From CAVRUD01 sp963724285 (GTDB lineage: Bacteria; Chloroflexota; Chloroflexia; Thermomicrobiales; UBA6265): a stretch of DNA of 64,000 nt. Location of the stretch: NCBI GenBank assembly GCA_963724285.1, contig CAVRUD010000012.1, positions 186,001 to 250,000 of the forward strand, read 5' to 3'. Below the pieces are notes generated by a model. It had not been told where the DNA came from and did not search any database. It saw only the letters and a program-made list of their open reading frames with translations. Numbering within the stretch: position 1 is the first letter of the stretch; the number at the start of each line of letters is the position of its first letter. This document shows, piece after piece, positions 9,249 to 19,583 of the stretch. The position numbers were made by a program, and so were the translations under genes.

Positions 9249-10100
9249 CTACACCCCCCGCCGCTCCAGCCTGATCACCGGAATCTGGCGACTGGTCTTC
9301 TGAATCACGTCCGCAACCAGCGGCACCCTGGCAACCCAGCGGGCGAGCACCGCCTCGCGATCCGGTCCCTGGACCTCGCTCGCGCGGACCGGAATGGTCT
9401 CGGTGCCCTGCTCGATGTCGATATCGGGATGCGCCAGCAGGTTGTGATACCAATCCGGATTGCGGTCACTGCCGTGGGCGGAGGCAAAGACGTAGCGCGT
9501 CTCGTCCTCCTGCAGGCAGCGCATCGGCACAATATGCTCACGGCCGCTGCGCGCCCCGATCGTGTGCAGGAGTAGCATCGGGGGCGGGTCGGGATAGGGG
9601 GCCGGCACGTCGCCACCATTGGCGCGGAACGCGGCGATCACCTCCGCGTTCCAGTTCCGCTCGGGCATGGGCTCACCCTCGCCTGCGTCGTTGGGGTCGG
9701 GAACGTGGACCGTCCGAGCGTTGCGCCGGAAGAAGTCGGGATCATCGATCCCCCAGGCGGCGACCCGGTTGGGGAAGATCCGCACGACGGTCGAGTCCGG
9801 GTTCCTGTCTTCGGCGTCGAGCACAATGGCCCGCCCGCGAATCTCGATGCCGCGCGGCTTGAATGGACTGGTCGTCTCCACGTCGTCGACCACGAAGGCG
9901 GCCCGTCCGCTGGCGCGCACATCCCGCACCTTCTTGCTGGTGCCCATGTTCCGGCCGCCGATGTCGATCGTGTCCAGCTCCCGGTTGTGGCGAAATCCGA
10001 CCGGAACAACGTGGGGCTGGCCGCCCTGGTTGGTCGTCGCCAGCCGGCCCAGGCGTTGTTCGGAGAGATAGGCCAGCTCTGCGGGTGTAAAGACGCTCAT
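9249..10100 (-). CDS. Fusion of a PPOX-type F420/flavin oxidoreductase and a DDN-type deazaflavin nitroreductase
   Basis: 283 residues with two recognisable domains. Residues 1-135 are a split-barrel PPOX domain (AELAYLSEQRLGRLATTNQGGQPHVVPVGF and SKKVRDVRASGRAAFVVDD) of the class that uses F420 or FMN. Residues about 150-280 are a DDN-like domain (NWNAEVIAAFRANGG, MLLLHTIGARSG, NPDWYHNLLAHPDIDIE) as in F420-dependent nitroreductases of the Rv3547 type. Both halves belong to the same split-barrel superfamily, so this looks like a fused two-barrel unit that may replace the usual homodimer. ATG 10100 follows GAGGAACCC. No break in the frame. Confidence 0.85.
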   Translation of the reverse strand: MSVFTPAELAYLSEQRLGRLATTNQGGQPHVVPVGFRHNRELDTIDIGGRNMGTSKKVRDVRASGRAAFVVDDVETTSPFKPRGIEIRGRAIVLDAEDRNPDSTVVRIFPNRVAAWGIDDPDFFRRNARTVHVPDPNDAGEGEPMPERNWNAEVIAAFRANGGDVPAPYPDPPPMLLLHTIGARSGREHIVPMRCLQEDETRYVFASAHGSDRNPDWYHNLLAHPDIDIEQGTETIPVRASEVQGPDREAVLARWVARVPLVADVIQKTSRQIPVIRLERRGV

Positions 10101-10134
10101 TGGGTTCCTCGTGCAGTGTGCGGGGCGCCGGTGG

Positions 10135-10592
10135 TCATGCCAGCCAGGCGCCGTTCTTCATCACGTCCCGGCCGGACAGTTCCGCCGCCGTGCGCCAGGA
10201 CTGGATTCTTTCCGGGGTGACCCTGACCATCACGTACTCCGGCGTCTCCAGGCGGGGGTCGAAGTCGGTGTTGGTGGCAAATGTCTCGGCGAGGTCGGGG
10301 GCGTCGGCAATGGGGACCAATTCGACCCGGCCGTCGATCATCACCACGTCCCGCGTTTGATCCCAGACCCGATCCGGGCCCGCCCCGCGCTGCGCAGGTT
10401 GCGGGCTGTCCGGCTCGTCCCCGGCGTGGCGAAGATCAGCGCCGTCCCGTCCCAGAAGAAGGTCAACGGAATCACGTACCCAGCCCCGTCGGGGTCCGCC
10501 GACGCGACCCAGGCGTCCAGCTCGCTGGCAAGGAGCGCTAGGACGTTCTCGATCCGTTCGCTGGTGGTCCGGCGGACAACTGCTTCGGACAT
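10135..10592 (-). CDS. PPOX class (probably F420-dependent) flavoprotein, frameshifted
   Basis: Start ATG 10592. The first frame (RRTTSERIENVLALLASE, YVIPLTFFWDGTALIFATP, SRTARNLRSAGRARIG) is a PPOX split-barrel N-terminal half; near 10345 the homology moves one frame and continues with MIDGRVELVPIADAPDLAETFA and IQSWRTAAELSGR to the stop at 10135. The joined protein is about 152 residues, normal for single-domain PPOX proteins. It lies just upstream of the two-domain fusion and on the same strand (gap 34 bp), so both are probably expressed together. The break is best explained by a sequencing indel. Confidence 0.75.
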
Positions 10593-10722
10593 GAGGTGCG
10601 CGCTCCCGGTCGCGAAGGTGGGGACTGGTGCCGTGCGTCGCCTGATGCGTGCGCCAGGCTCACCGGCCGATGATTTCACCCTACACCCGGACGCTGGCAA
10701 AAGCAAGTACATACTGTTTTTA

Positions 10723-10750
10723 TTTACGTATCTGCCGTTTCGGCTATAAT
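10723..10750 (+). promoter_or_regulatory. Sigma-70-type promoter of the SufR-like gene
   Basis: TTTACG at 10723-10728 and a perfect TATAAT at 10745-10750 with a 16-bp spacer, in an unusually AT-rich patch for this genome. The flanking TACATACTG and TACGTATCTG form an imperfect repeat that could be an operator for autoregulation. Confidence 0.7.
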
Positions 10751-10800
10751 TGGACGAACGGACCGCCCCGCGCGGCCCCGATCATCCAGGAAGACATCCG

Positions 10801-11517
10801 ATGACCCAGGCCGAAAGGCAAGCAGTGTCCCGTTCCCATCCCACCCCCTCCTCCGCCTCGGTTGCCACCCGGGCGGGCGCCAACGCCGCCCTCGACAGTC
10901 TACCCACCAGCCGCCGCGAGCTCCTCGAATCGATCAAGCGCTCCGGCGAAGCCGATATCGACTTTCTGGCCAAGCGCCTCGGCATCACCATCAGCGGCGC
11001 CCGCCAGCACCTGACCGCCCTGGAGCGCGACGGTCTCGTCGCCCACCGCCAGGAGCGCGACGGTCCGGGCAGGCCGCGCCACCTCTTCTCCCTGACCCCC
11101 GCCGCCGACGCCCTCTTCCCCCGCAACTACGTCGACCTCACCAACGAGCTGCTTGAATACGTCCAGGAGGCCGACCCGGCCCTCCTGGCCGAGATCTTCG
11201 AGAAGCGTGGCCGCCGCCGGTTGGAGCGCGCCCAGGCCCGCCTCGCCGGCCTGCCCTTCCCCGAGCAGGTGGCGGAGGTCGCCAGGATCCTGGACGAGGA
11301 CGGCTACCTGGCCGACTTCGTCGCCAACGACGATGGCAGCTACCTCCTCCGCGAGCACAACTGCGCCGTCCTCGGCGTCGCCCTCCGCTACGGCCACGCC
11401 TGCTCCTCCGAGCTGGAATTCCTCCAGGACGCCCTCCCCACCGCCGTCGTCACCCGCGTCGCCCACCGCATCGCCGGCGGCCACATCTGCGCCTACGACG
11501 TCCGCCCCAAACCGTAG
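10801..11517 (+). CDS. SufR-like winged-helix regulator with putative Fe-S ligands
   Basis: 238 residues; ATG 10801 follows GGAAG by 7 nt, and the upstream promoter fits. Residues about 35-95 form a winged helix (RRELLESIKRSGEADIDFLAKRLG, ISGARQHLTALERDGLV, GRPRHLFSLT). The C-terminal half has the cysteine pattern of the SufR/ArsR-like group: EHNCAV, then YGHACSSEL, then GHICAYDV, matching the Cys residues that bind an iron-sulfur cluster in cyanobacterial SufR. Such proteins repress suf-type Fe-S biogenesis genes when loaded with cluster. No suf gene lies in the window. The divergent neighbours are PPOX flavoproteins. Fe-S binding is inferred. Confidence 0.8.
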   Translation: MTQAERQAVSRSHPTPSSASVATRAGANAALDSLPTSRRELLESIKRSGEADIDFLAKRLGITISGARQHLTALERDGLVAHRQERDGPGRPRHLFSLTPAADALFPRNYVDLTNELLEYVQEADPALLAEIFEKRGRRRLERAQARLAGLPFPEQVAEVARILDEDGYLADFVANDDGSYLLREHNCAVLGVALRYGHACSSELEFLQDALPTAVVTRVAHRIAGGHICAYDVRPKP

Positions 11518-11661
11518 GCCGCTCTTCCACGCCCATCCAGCCGGGTTTCTCGGTTAAGCACCGGGCACTGATCCACGTTCGGGACATCGGAGTATGGACA
11601 GATAGGTCCGGCCGGCGTTGGCCGGACGACCCGTCCATTGTCACCGGCAGGAGTTTGGCAG

Positions 11662-12447
<786 letters not shown>

Positions 12448-12622
12448 TGGTGCCCCCCACGCAGTACCTCCCTCTTTCCCCCGCGACGGCGAGGGATAGG
12501 GGGCTTCTCTCCGTACCCCTGTAAGAAATCCGCGCCCATCCCGTCTACCATGCTGAGAAACGACTGCGGCCTTGTTAGAGAAACGGGATGGGCGGACGCC
12601 TGCGACCACCCCGGAGGCGCCT

Positions 12623-13219
12623 GTGAGCCCGGCGCCCTCGGTATCCGAAGCCGAATGCACCGACGACTCCGACCTTGTCGCTCGCGCCAAGGTCGACCGT
12701 CAGGAGTTCGCGCTGCTCTACACGCGCTACGCCGATCCGGTGTACCGCTACTGCCTGCGGCGCCTCGGCAACCCCGAGGCTGCCGCCGACGCCACCAGCC
12801 AGGTCTTCGCCAAGGCGATGGTGGCGCTGCCGGGGTGCCGGAACACTGCCTTCCGCTCCTGGCTCTTCGCCATCGCCCACAACACGCTCGTCGATACCTA
12901 TCGCGGCAAGCGCATCGACCAACCGCTCGAAGCCGCGGCACATATCCATGACACCACATTGTCGCCGGAAGATCAGGCCCTCGCGAACGAGGCCCGGTTC
13001 GAGATTGTCCGGCTGCTGGCGCTCCTCCCGCCCGATCAACGCCGGGTCGTTGAGTTGCGCCTCGCGGGTCTGAGCGGGAAGGAGATCGGAGAGGTCCTGG
13101 GCCGCAGCCGTGGCTCGGTCGATACGTTGCAGTTTCGGGCCGTAGCCCGGATGCGAAACCTGCTCGGGGTCGCCTCCCCGGATGTACAGCGGAGAGGGGA
13201 GGAGCGGGATGGCAACTGA
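12623..13219 (+). CDS. ECF-type sigma-70 family factor
   Basis: 198 residues from GTG 12623, chosen for the GGAGG 6 nt upstream; a TTG at 12572 would add 17 residues. Region 2 is LYTRYADPVYRYCLRRLGNPEAAADATSQVFAKAM with the following WLFAIAHNTLVDTYRGKR (core and -10 binding). Region 4 is LALLPPDQRRVVELRLAGLSGKEIGEVLGRSRGSV, ending in the helix VARMRNLLG. It directs RNA polymerase to a specific regulon. Its stop overlaps the start of the next gene by 11 bp, the usual layout for a sigma factor and a membrane-bound partner. Its target promoters are unknown. Confidence 0.9.
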   Translation: MSPAPSVSEAECTDDSDLVARAKVDRQEFALLYTRYADPVYRYCLRRLGNPEAAADATSQVFAKAMVALPGCRNTAFRSWLFAIAHNTLVDTYRGKRIDQPLEAAAHIHDTTLSPEDQALANEARFEIVRLLALLPPDQRRVVELRLAGLSGKEIGEVLGRSRGSVDTLQFRAVARMRNLLGVASPDVQRRGEERDGN

Positions 13220-14340
13220 CAACCCGCACAACCGGCATGAGCCGGACGAAGCACAACTGAGCCAGGCCTGGGACGATTTCCTGGCGGGGACCGGCGGTCT
13301 CGGCGGCCACGAAGAATCCGACGCCGCCGCTCCGTTCGATCTTGTTCACCGTCTCGATGACGTCCCCGCACTCGACCCAACTCTGGCGGCTCGCATCTGG
13401 CGAGATGCCGTTTCCCTGGCTGGGATGGAAGGAACGGTCCCGCTGCCGACGGTGGCCGCGGTCAGCCCGAACGGCCACCGCACGACCATGGCGGCTACAG
13501 CCCTCCCGGCGGCGCCGATGCCCACCAGGATTCGCCCCGCGGCGCCCCTTCGACAGGAGGTCGCCCGGTGGCTCTCCGGGTTCGTGCGGATCCTGGCGAT
13601 CGGCTCGGTCGCCGGGATGGTCGCCGGGGCTGTCAGCGGCGGCATCGTCGGCCGGCTGGTGATGCGACTCGTGGCCCTCATGTCCGAGCCATGGCAGCAA
13701 GGGATGGCGACCGAGAACGGCAACCCGGTCGGTGAGATCACGTTCAGTGGGTCCCTGGGACTCCTCGTCTTTACCGCGCTCGTCGGGATCGCCGGGGGGA
13801 TGCTGTACGTCGTCCTGCGGCCCTGGCTGCCAGGCGCCGGGCATGATCCGGGGCGCGGTCTTCGGTGGATTGCTCCTCCTTTCCTCGGGCTGGCTTGTTA
13901 TGGATCCAGACAACCCGGACTATCGCCGGTTTGGCGACACCGAGGTCAATATCCTCCTGTTCAGCCTCATCTACATCGTCTTTGGGCTGATCGTCGCACC
14001 CCTGACCGATCGTCTGGACCGTCTGGTCCCCGCTGCCTGGCCCGCCCGATCTCGCCGTGCCCCCGTCGTGCTCGGATCCGCCGTGTTGGTTCTGCTCGCA
14101 TTGCCCGCGGTACTCGTCGGGATCGGATTCCTGGCGTCGCCGCGAGGCCTGCTGATCGGCGTGATCATCCTGGGGACGCGCGCCCTCGTGCCGCGCTGGG
14201 CCGGCAGGTTCGAACGCCCAACCGATCTCCTGTTGCGGCCCCGGGTCGCGGTCGCGGCCTACGCCGCACTTGCTATCCCCGTCCTGATCGGGGCCTCACT
14301 CACCCTTCGCGCCATAGGCGAGATCCTCGGCTCCGGTTGA
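13209..14340 (+). CDS. Multi-pass membrane protein coupled to the sigma factor, possible anti-sigma partner (frameshifted)
   Basis: ATG 13209 lies in GGAGGAGCGGG context and overlaps the sigma gene. The first about 120 residues are soluble and contain QAWDDFLAG and VHRLDDVPALDP, which is where an anti-sigma segment would sit. About six hydrophobic spans follow (ILAIGSVAGMVAGAVSGGIVG, LGLLVFTALVGIAGGMLY, then VFGGLLLLSSG and others). The homology changes frame once near 13840; joined length is about 377 residues. I do not see a zinc-binding HxxxCxxC motif, so it is not a classical ZAS anti-sigma. The partner role rests on gene order alone. Confidence 0.65.
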
Positions 14341-14407
14341 TGCATCGCCGATAACCCGAGGATCGTGACACGTTTGGTTCGTTTCGTACCTACGAGGAGG
14401 CTTCGCT

Positions 14408-15181
14408 ATGCGCCCGATTCATCACACCGTCTCTCGCCGAACCTTTGCGGGCGGCTGTGCCGCGCTTGTCGCCGGTTCTCTGGCCCGCCCGGGTGCTTCC
14501 CGGGCGGCGGGTGGGGCTCGGCCCGGCAACGCGGCCGGAAGCACCATCCAGGATGCGCCCGACGGTCCGTACACGCTCGCGCCGTTGCCCTACGATTACG
14601 CCGCCCTCGAGCCGACCATCGATACGCTCACGATGGAGATCCACCACGGCAAGCACCACGCGGCCTACGTCACCAACCTCAACAAGGCCGTCGTCGACGC
14701 CCCCGACCTGGCGGCGATGTCCCCGCTCGACCTCATCCAGAACCTCAACGCCGTTCCGGAGGAACTGCGCAACCCGGTTCGCAACAACGCCGGCGGCCAC
14801 GTCAACCACACCATGTTCTGGGAGATCATGGCCCCGGACGGCGGCGGCGAGCCTGAGGGTGCCCTGGCCGATGCCATCGCCGCCGATCTGGGCGGCCTCA
14901 CCGCCGCCCAGGAGGCGGTCAACACCGCCGGTCTGGGCCGCTTCGGCTCCGGTTGGTCCTGGATCGTCGTCGGACCGGATGGCAAGCTGACCGTCGTCGC
15001 CACCCCGAACCAGGACAACCCCCTGATGGACGGCAGCGGCACCCCGATCCTCGGGATCGACGTCTGGGAACATGCCTACTACCTCAAGCACCAGAACAAG
15101 CGCGCCGACTACCTCACCGCGTGGTGGAATGTCATCAACTGGAATGCCGTAAGCGAGCGCTACCAAGCCGCCATCGGCTAA
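14408..15181 (+). CDS. sodA: Fe/Mn-type superoxide dismutase, Tat-exported
   Basis: 257 residues from ATG 14408 with GAGGAGG 8 nt upstream. Residues 1-40 carry a twin-arginine signal (SRRTFAGG followed by an Ala-rich stretch), then a linker. The SOD core starts at YTLAPLPYDYAALEPTIDTLTMEIHHGKHH. Metal ligands are the expected His in MEIHHGKHH, His in NNAGGHVNHTMFW, and Asp and His in VDVWEHAYYLKH. It would detoxify superoxide outside the membrane. The metal type cannot be told with certainty. A broken paralogue lies 2 kb upstream, with the sigma factor gene pair between them. Confidence 0.92.
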   Translation: MRPIHHTVSRRTFAGGCAALVAGSLARPGASRAAGGARPGNAAGSTIQDAPDGPYTLAPLPYDYAALEPTIDTLTMEIHHGKHHAAYVTNLNKAVVDAPDLAAMSPLDLIQNLNAVPEELRNPVRNNAGGHVNHTMFWEIMAPDGGGEPEGALADAIAADLGGLTAAQEAVNTAGLGRFGSGWSWIVVGPDGKLTVVATPNQDNPLMDGSGTPILGIDVWEHAYYLKHQNKRADYLTAWWNVINWNAVSERYQAAIG

Positions 15182-15191
15182 CGATCGGCCC

Positions 15192-15245
15192 CGCAGTCTC
15201 CCCCTTCCCCCCGCTGCGGGGAAGGGGGCCGGGGGTTAGGGGGCC
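15192..15245. repeat. C-rich/G-rich palindromic repeat, family C
   Basis: A CCCCTTCCCCCCGCTGCGG arm is followed by its complement and by GGGGGTTAGGGGGCC. The same family occurs at 3385, 19420-19560, 35425-35775 and 63830-63890. The rest of the gap 15182-15563 holds no gene I can support. Confidence 0.7.
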
Positions 15246-15563
15246 ATCTCTCACGTCCCCATCTGCTAAGCTCTCCACGATGCGCATCGCTCTTGTTCCA
15301 CCATCCCGAGATCCCCGAGAGGAGCCGGTGAGATCCACACCTACCGGTCCCGTGGTCGCGCCGAGGAGGGCGGACCGCGCCCTCGTGGCTGGTGAGGTGA
15401 GCAACAGGCACCCCGGTCGCCGCATCACATCGTCCCAACCCACGCGTCGAACTCCTCATCCGCGCCGCAGGATCGCAGCCCCTGTGTTCGCTGCCCCGTT
15501 GGTGTGGTTGCCCGCGCCCAGCGCCATCAGGCGCCCGGCCCTGGTTCTCCGTGAGGACGTTCG

Positions 15564-16805
15564 ATGGTCCAACGCCTTGCCGATCGCCTTACCCGCCTAA
15601 CCCTCTTTCGTTCGCTCAAGCACCGCCCGTTTGCCCTCGTCTGGGCCGGGCAGAGCGTTTCCCGCTTCGGCGACAGCCTGTACACGATCGCCGTCGCCTG
15701 GTGGGTGGTCGAGGAGACGGAATCCGCCGCCTCGCTCGGCCTGGTGCTCGCCTGTTTCTCCGTTCCCCAACTGATCTTCGTCCTGTTCGGCGGCATCGCC
15801 GGCGACCGCTTCTCCCGCCTCTACATCATGCTCATCTCCGACCTCGTCCGCGCGGCGGCGGTCGGCACCGTCGCCGTGCTCGCCTGGACGGGGGATCTCG
15901 CCATCTGGCACCTCTGCGTCCTCAGCGGCATCTTCGGCGCGGTCGCCGCCACCTTCTTCCCCGCCTACGTCGCCTCCGTCCCGGACCTCCTGCCTGCCGA
16001 TGACCTGACCAGCGCCAACTCGCTGCGCTTCATGAGCCGGGAAGCGGCGGAGATCGTCGGCCCCATCCTCGGCGCCCTTCTGATCGCCGCCGGCGGCACA
16101 CCCTTCACCTTCGCCCTGAACGGCGTCAGCTTCCTGGTCGCGGCCGCCTCGGTGGCCGTCGTCGCCAGGGAACCCGGGCTGCACAGGCCGGCTCCGAGCG
16201 GGCGCAGCGCCCTGAGCGAACTGAAGGAGGGGTTCCGGACGGTCTCCGGCAGGCCCTGGTTGTGGATCTCGATCGCCATCGCCGGCATCACCAGCCTGAC
16301 CTTCAACGGCCCGGCCTCGATTCTCCCCATCCTCGTCAAGGAAGGCCGCGACGAGGGCGTCGGCTCGCTAGCGATCCTCAACGGCCTGCTGGCGGTCGGC
16401 GCTCTGATCGCGGCCATCTGGATCGGCCGGTCGCACCGCACCAGGCACCGCGGGGTGGTTGCCTACGGCGGCTGGATCCTGGCGGCCTTAATGCTGGCCG
16501 TCGTGGGTCTGCCCCTGCCCCTGGCCGTCGTCGGGCTCGCGATCTTCGTCCAGGGACTGGGCGAGAGCACCCTGAACCTGCTCTGGGCCCACACGGTCCA
16601 GGAGATGGTCCCATCCAACCGCCTCGGCCGCGTCTACAGCATCGACGCGCTCGGCTCATACGCCCTCCAACCCCTGGGTTTCGCCGGCGCCGGCATCGCC
16701 GCCGACCGCTTTGGCCCGGAGGTGATCGTGGTCGCGGGCGGCATGATCAGCGCCGTCATCATCGGAATCGGCCTGCTGCACCCCGGCGTCCGCGGCATCG
16801 ACTAG
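15564..16805 (+). CDS. MFS transporter (macrolide-efflux/enterobactin-exporter type)
   Basis: 413 residues from ATG 15564 (GAGGA upstream). About 12 transmembrane spans. The N terminus LFRSLKHRPFALVWAGQSVSRFGDSLYTIAVAW, the loop GGIAGDRFSRLYIMLISDLVRA and MSREAAEIVGPILGALLIAAGG are typical of the MefA/EntS-like drug-efflux subgroup of MFS. The C-terminal half has GLGESTLNLLWAHTVQEMVP and NRLGRVYSIDALGSYALQPLG, also typical. It stands alone between two repeat-rich gaps. Substrate unknown. Confidence 0.88.
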   Translation: MVQRLADRLTRLTLFRSLKHRPFALVWAGQSVSRFGDSLYTIAVAWWVVEETESAASLGLVLACFSVPQLIFVLFGGIAGDRFSRLYIMLISDLVRAAAVGTVAVLAWTGDLAIWHLCVLSGIFGAVAATFFPAYVASVPDLLPADDLTSANSLRFMSREAAEIVGPILGALLIAAGGTPFTFALNGVSFLVAAASVAVVAREPGLHRPAPSGRSALSELKEGFRTVSGRPWLWISIAIAGITSLTFNGPASILPILVKEGRDEGVGSLAILNGLLAVGALIAAIWIGRSHRTRHRGVVAYGGWILAALMLAVVGLPLPLAVVGLAIFVQGLGESTLNLLWAHTVQEMVPSNRLGRVYSIDALGSYALQPLGFAGAGIAADRFGPEVIVVAGGMISAVIIGIGLLHPGVRGID

Positions 16806-16821
16806 ACCGCCGGCCTCGTCG

Positions 16822-17200
16822 CCGCGGTGGAGGCCGGTGCCGCCCCCGGCCTTTGGGGCGGGTAACCATCGTTTCCGCCCGCCGCCCGGGTGGCGGCACC
16901 GGCGGCCAAAAGTTCACGCCGTCCTGGTTTCGCCCGGGGCTGAAGACCCCGGGCTGACCCCGATAACCCCCCTGAAGGGGGCTGGAACAACGGGGCTGTG
17001 GTCGGATCGCTCCGCTGCTCGAGCCGGTTGGCAGCCGGCTTCAGCCGGGTTTGTGGAGGTAGCCCGGGGTCTTCAGCCCCGGGCGACGCCAGGACGGCGC
17101 CAACCTCTTGCCCGGGCCACGCCAACACGGCCCCCCGCATCCCCCATTGCCCGCCGAACGGCGCCTCCCGTACCCCGGGCAACGCCTGGATAGCGCCATG
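16822..17200. repeat. Cluster of palindromes, family D (GCCCGGGGCTGAAGACC type)
   Basis: The unit GCCCGGGGCTGAAGACC (about 16933) is met by its inverse AGCCCGGGGTCTTCAGCC (about 17060), with smaller palindromes such as CCCCCTGAAGGGGG inside. Related elements occur at 31690-31975, 37735-37755 and 48510-48960. The remaining part of the gap (17200-17516) contains an AT-richer stretch with no clear gene. Confidence 0.7.
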
Positions 17201-17516
17201 GATCGCCATATTACGTAGAACCAATAAACGTCCCAAGTCCATTCTCTTCCTCAATGCAGGAATACGTAAATCCGATAATTCGCCGGGAGGCGGCCATTTC
17301 CTTGAACGTGATGCCCGCCCCTTGCGCGCCCAAGGCTGCTCCCTGATGATCCTGATCACTTCATCGCGGCGGACGGCCGCCGAACGACAACCTGCACGGC
17401 GTTCGCCCTCAACCGCCCCGGGCTCACCGGCCCTGACCGCCCGATCACCGAGCGCCGCACTCCTTTCACCGGGCACGCGCATGATGTTGCATAGAGAGGA
17501 AGGGAGGTGCCGGTCG

Positions 17517-19041
17517 ATGAGCGACGAGCATATCTTCATCGGCGGGTTGGCCCACGAGACTCACTCATTCGCCAGTGTCCTCACCCCGGAGGCCGCCTTC
17601 CGCGCCTACGAGTGGGCCGAGGGCGACGACCTGCTCGCCACCTACCGGGGCACCGGCACCTCCCTCGGCGGCATCATCGCCGGGGCAGCGGAGGCCCGCC
17701 TGACCGTCGTTCCTGGGTTCTACGCCTTCGCCATGCCCTCCGGACTGATCCCGGCCGATGACTACGCCGCCCTGTCCGCCCGGCTGCTCGAATCCCTGCG
17801 GGCGGCGCGGACGGATGGTCCCCTGGCCGGCGTCATCCTGGTCTGCCACGGCGCGATGGTCGCCGCCGGAACGGCGGACGTCGAAAGCGATCTCGCCGAG
17901 CGGGTGCGGGCCGAGATCGGGCCGCATCTCCCGTTCGTGATGACCCTGGACTTCCACGCCAACATCGGCGCACGCCTGCCCGCCGCCGTCGACCTGATCG
18001 CCGGCTACGACACCTACCCCCACGTCGATGTCGCCGAGCGCGGCGTCGAAGCCGCCCATCTGATGCGCCGGTTGTTGGATGGCACGCGCCCGGCGACCGC
18101 CTTCGCCTCCGTCCCGATCCTGGCCGTGCCCGGTCGCCAGGGGACCGACGACCCACCCATGCGCGACCTCCTCGCCCGCGCCCATGCGATCGAGGCCGAT
18201 CCCCGCGTCCTGGTGGTCACCTTGGCCGGCGGATTCTGCTACAGCGACGTGCCCGAGGCCGGGATGGCGATCGTGGTCAGCACCGACGGCGACCCTGAGC
18301 CTGGCGACGGAATATGCCCGCGACCTCCAGGCGCTCGCCTGGGAGCAGCGCGACGCCTTCGTCCAGCGCAACCACTCCCCGGCGGAGGCCGTGCGTCTGG
18401 CCCTGGCCGCACCCATTGGGCGGCCCGCCATCCTGGTCGATAGTCCCGACAACATCGGCGGCGGAGCGCCGGGGGATGGCACCGTCCTCCTGGCCGAGCT
18501 GCTCCGCCAGGGCGCCACCGATGCCGCCGTCGTCATCGCCGACCCCGAGGCCGTCGCGGCGGCGTTCGCCGCCGGGGTTGGCGGAGCGTTCGCCGCGGAG
18601 GTCGGCGGCAAGACCGATCGATTCCACGGCGAGCCCGTGTCCGTGCGTGCCACCGTCCGCCTGCTGGCCGACGGCCGCTTCATCTACCGCGGCTCGTACA
18701 TGACCGGCCAGGAGCGCTCGATGGGCCGGACCGCCGTCCTCGACGTGGCCGGAAACCATCTGGTCCTGACCGAACGCAAGACCATGCCCTTCGATGCCCA
18801 GCACCTTCGCGCGGTCGGCATCTCGCCCGAGTGGTGCCGGGCGATCGTCGTCAAGTCCGCCACCGCCTGGCGGGCCGCCTTCGGCGATCTCGCCGGCCCG
18901 GTCCTCGAAGTCGATACCCCCGGCATCTGCACCACCAACCTCACCCGACTCCCCTTCGAGCACCTATCCCGCCCCATCTTCCCCCTCGACCCGGCCGAAT
19001 CCATCCCCCTCCCGCCCATTGCCATCACCCATCGTCCCTGA
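17517..19041 (+). CDS. M81 family metallopeptidase (MlrC-like), frameshifted
   Basis: ATG 17517 has GGAGG about 9 nt upstream. The N-terminal half (IFIGGLAHETHSFASVLT, GAMVAAG, DFHANIGA, YDTYPHVDVAERG) and C-terminal half (DNIGGGAPGDGT, DGRFIY, VDTPGICTTNL) are those of the M81/MlrC family, named after the microcystin-degradation protein; AHETHSF and the DFHAN and YPHVD motifs supply the zinc ligands. The frame changes once near 18290 (between AIVVSTDGD and LATEYARDLQ). The joined protein is about 507 residues, normal for the family. The substrate of most M81 proteins is unknown. Confidence 0.85.
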
Positions 19042-19583
19042 CCGGCGCGTCCTCCCACTCCGTCCAACATCCCTCCGCGCTGCGCGTTCCATCCAACAGC
19101 GATTCCACCCGCCCCACGCGCAGCCCCGCGAGAAAGGCTTGACAACGAGCACATATGTTCTCTTGTTCATTCAAGCGGCACGCCCGGCGAGGGCACGGTC
19201 CTGGGCAACTAGCAGGCGCCCCACCCCACCCAGCTCGGACACAGCCGTCATCCACTCCCCGCCCGCGCTCTCGGAGGAACCCGGTCCTCGCCAGGTCTCT
19301 AACATGCAGCGCAGGCCGGCCGCCCCGCTCCCCGATCCGCCCCTCCCCGGACGGATGGGGTCGCAGCGCACCAGGCACACTAGGCCATCGACCGCCCGAA
19401 ACAGCCCTCACCCCGGTTCTACAGGGCCACCCCTCTCCCAATCCTGGGAGAAGGGACGGAAGAAAGCCCCCTCTCCCAGCATTTGGGAGAGGGGGTTGGG
19501 GGGTGAGGGCCGTCCGTCTCCCCTTCCCCCTACCGCAACGGGGGAAGAGGGCAAAATCCCCCATCTCACAAAGGAGTCTCCAC
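19042..19583. other. Intergenic region with family C and related palindromes
   Basis: 540 bp without a convincing gene. 19435-19560 holds CTCTCCCAATCCTGGGAGA, CTCTCCCAGCATTTGGGAGA and a CCCCTTCCCCCTACCGC hairpin, that is three palindromic repeat units in a row. The short open frames here have no homology signal. Confidence 0.6.
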
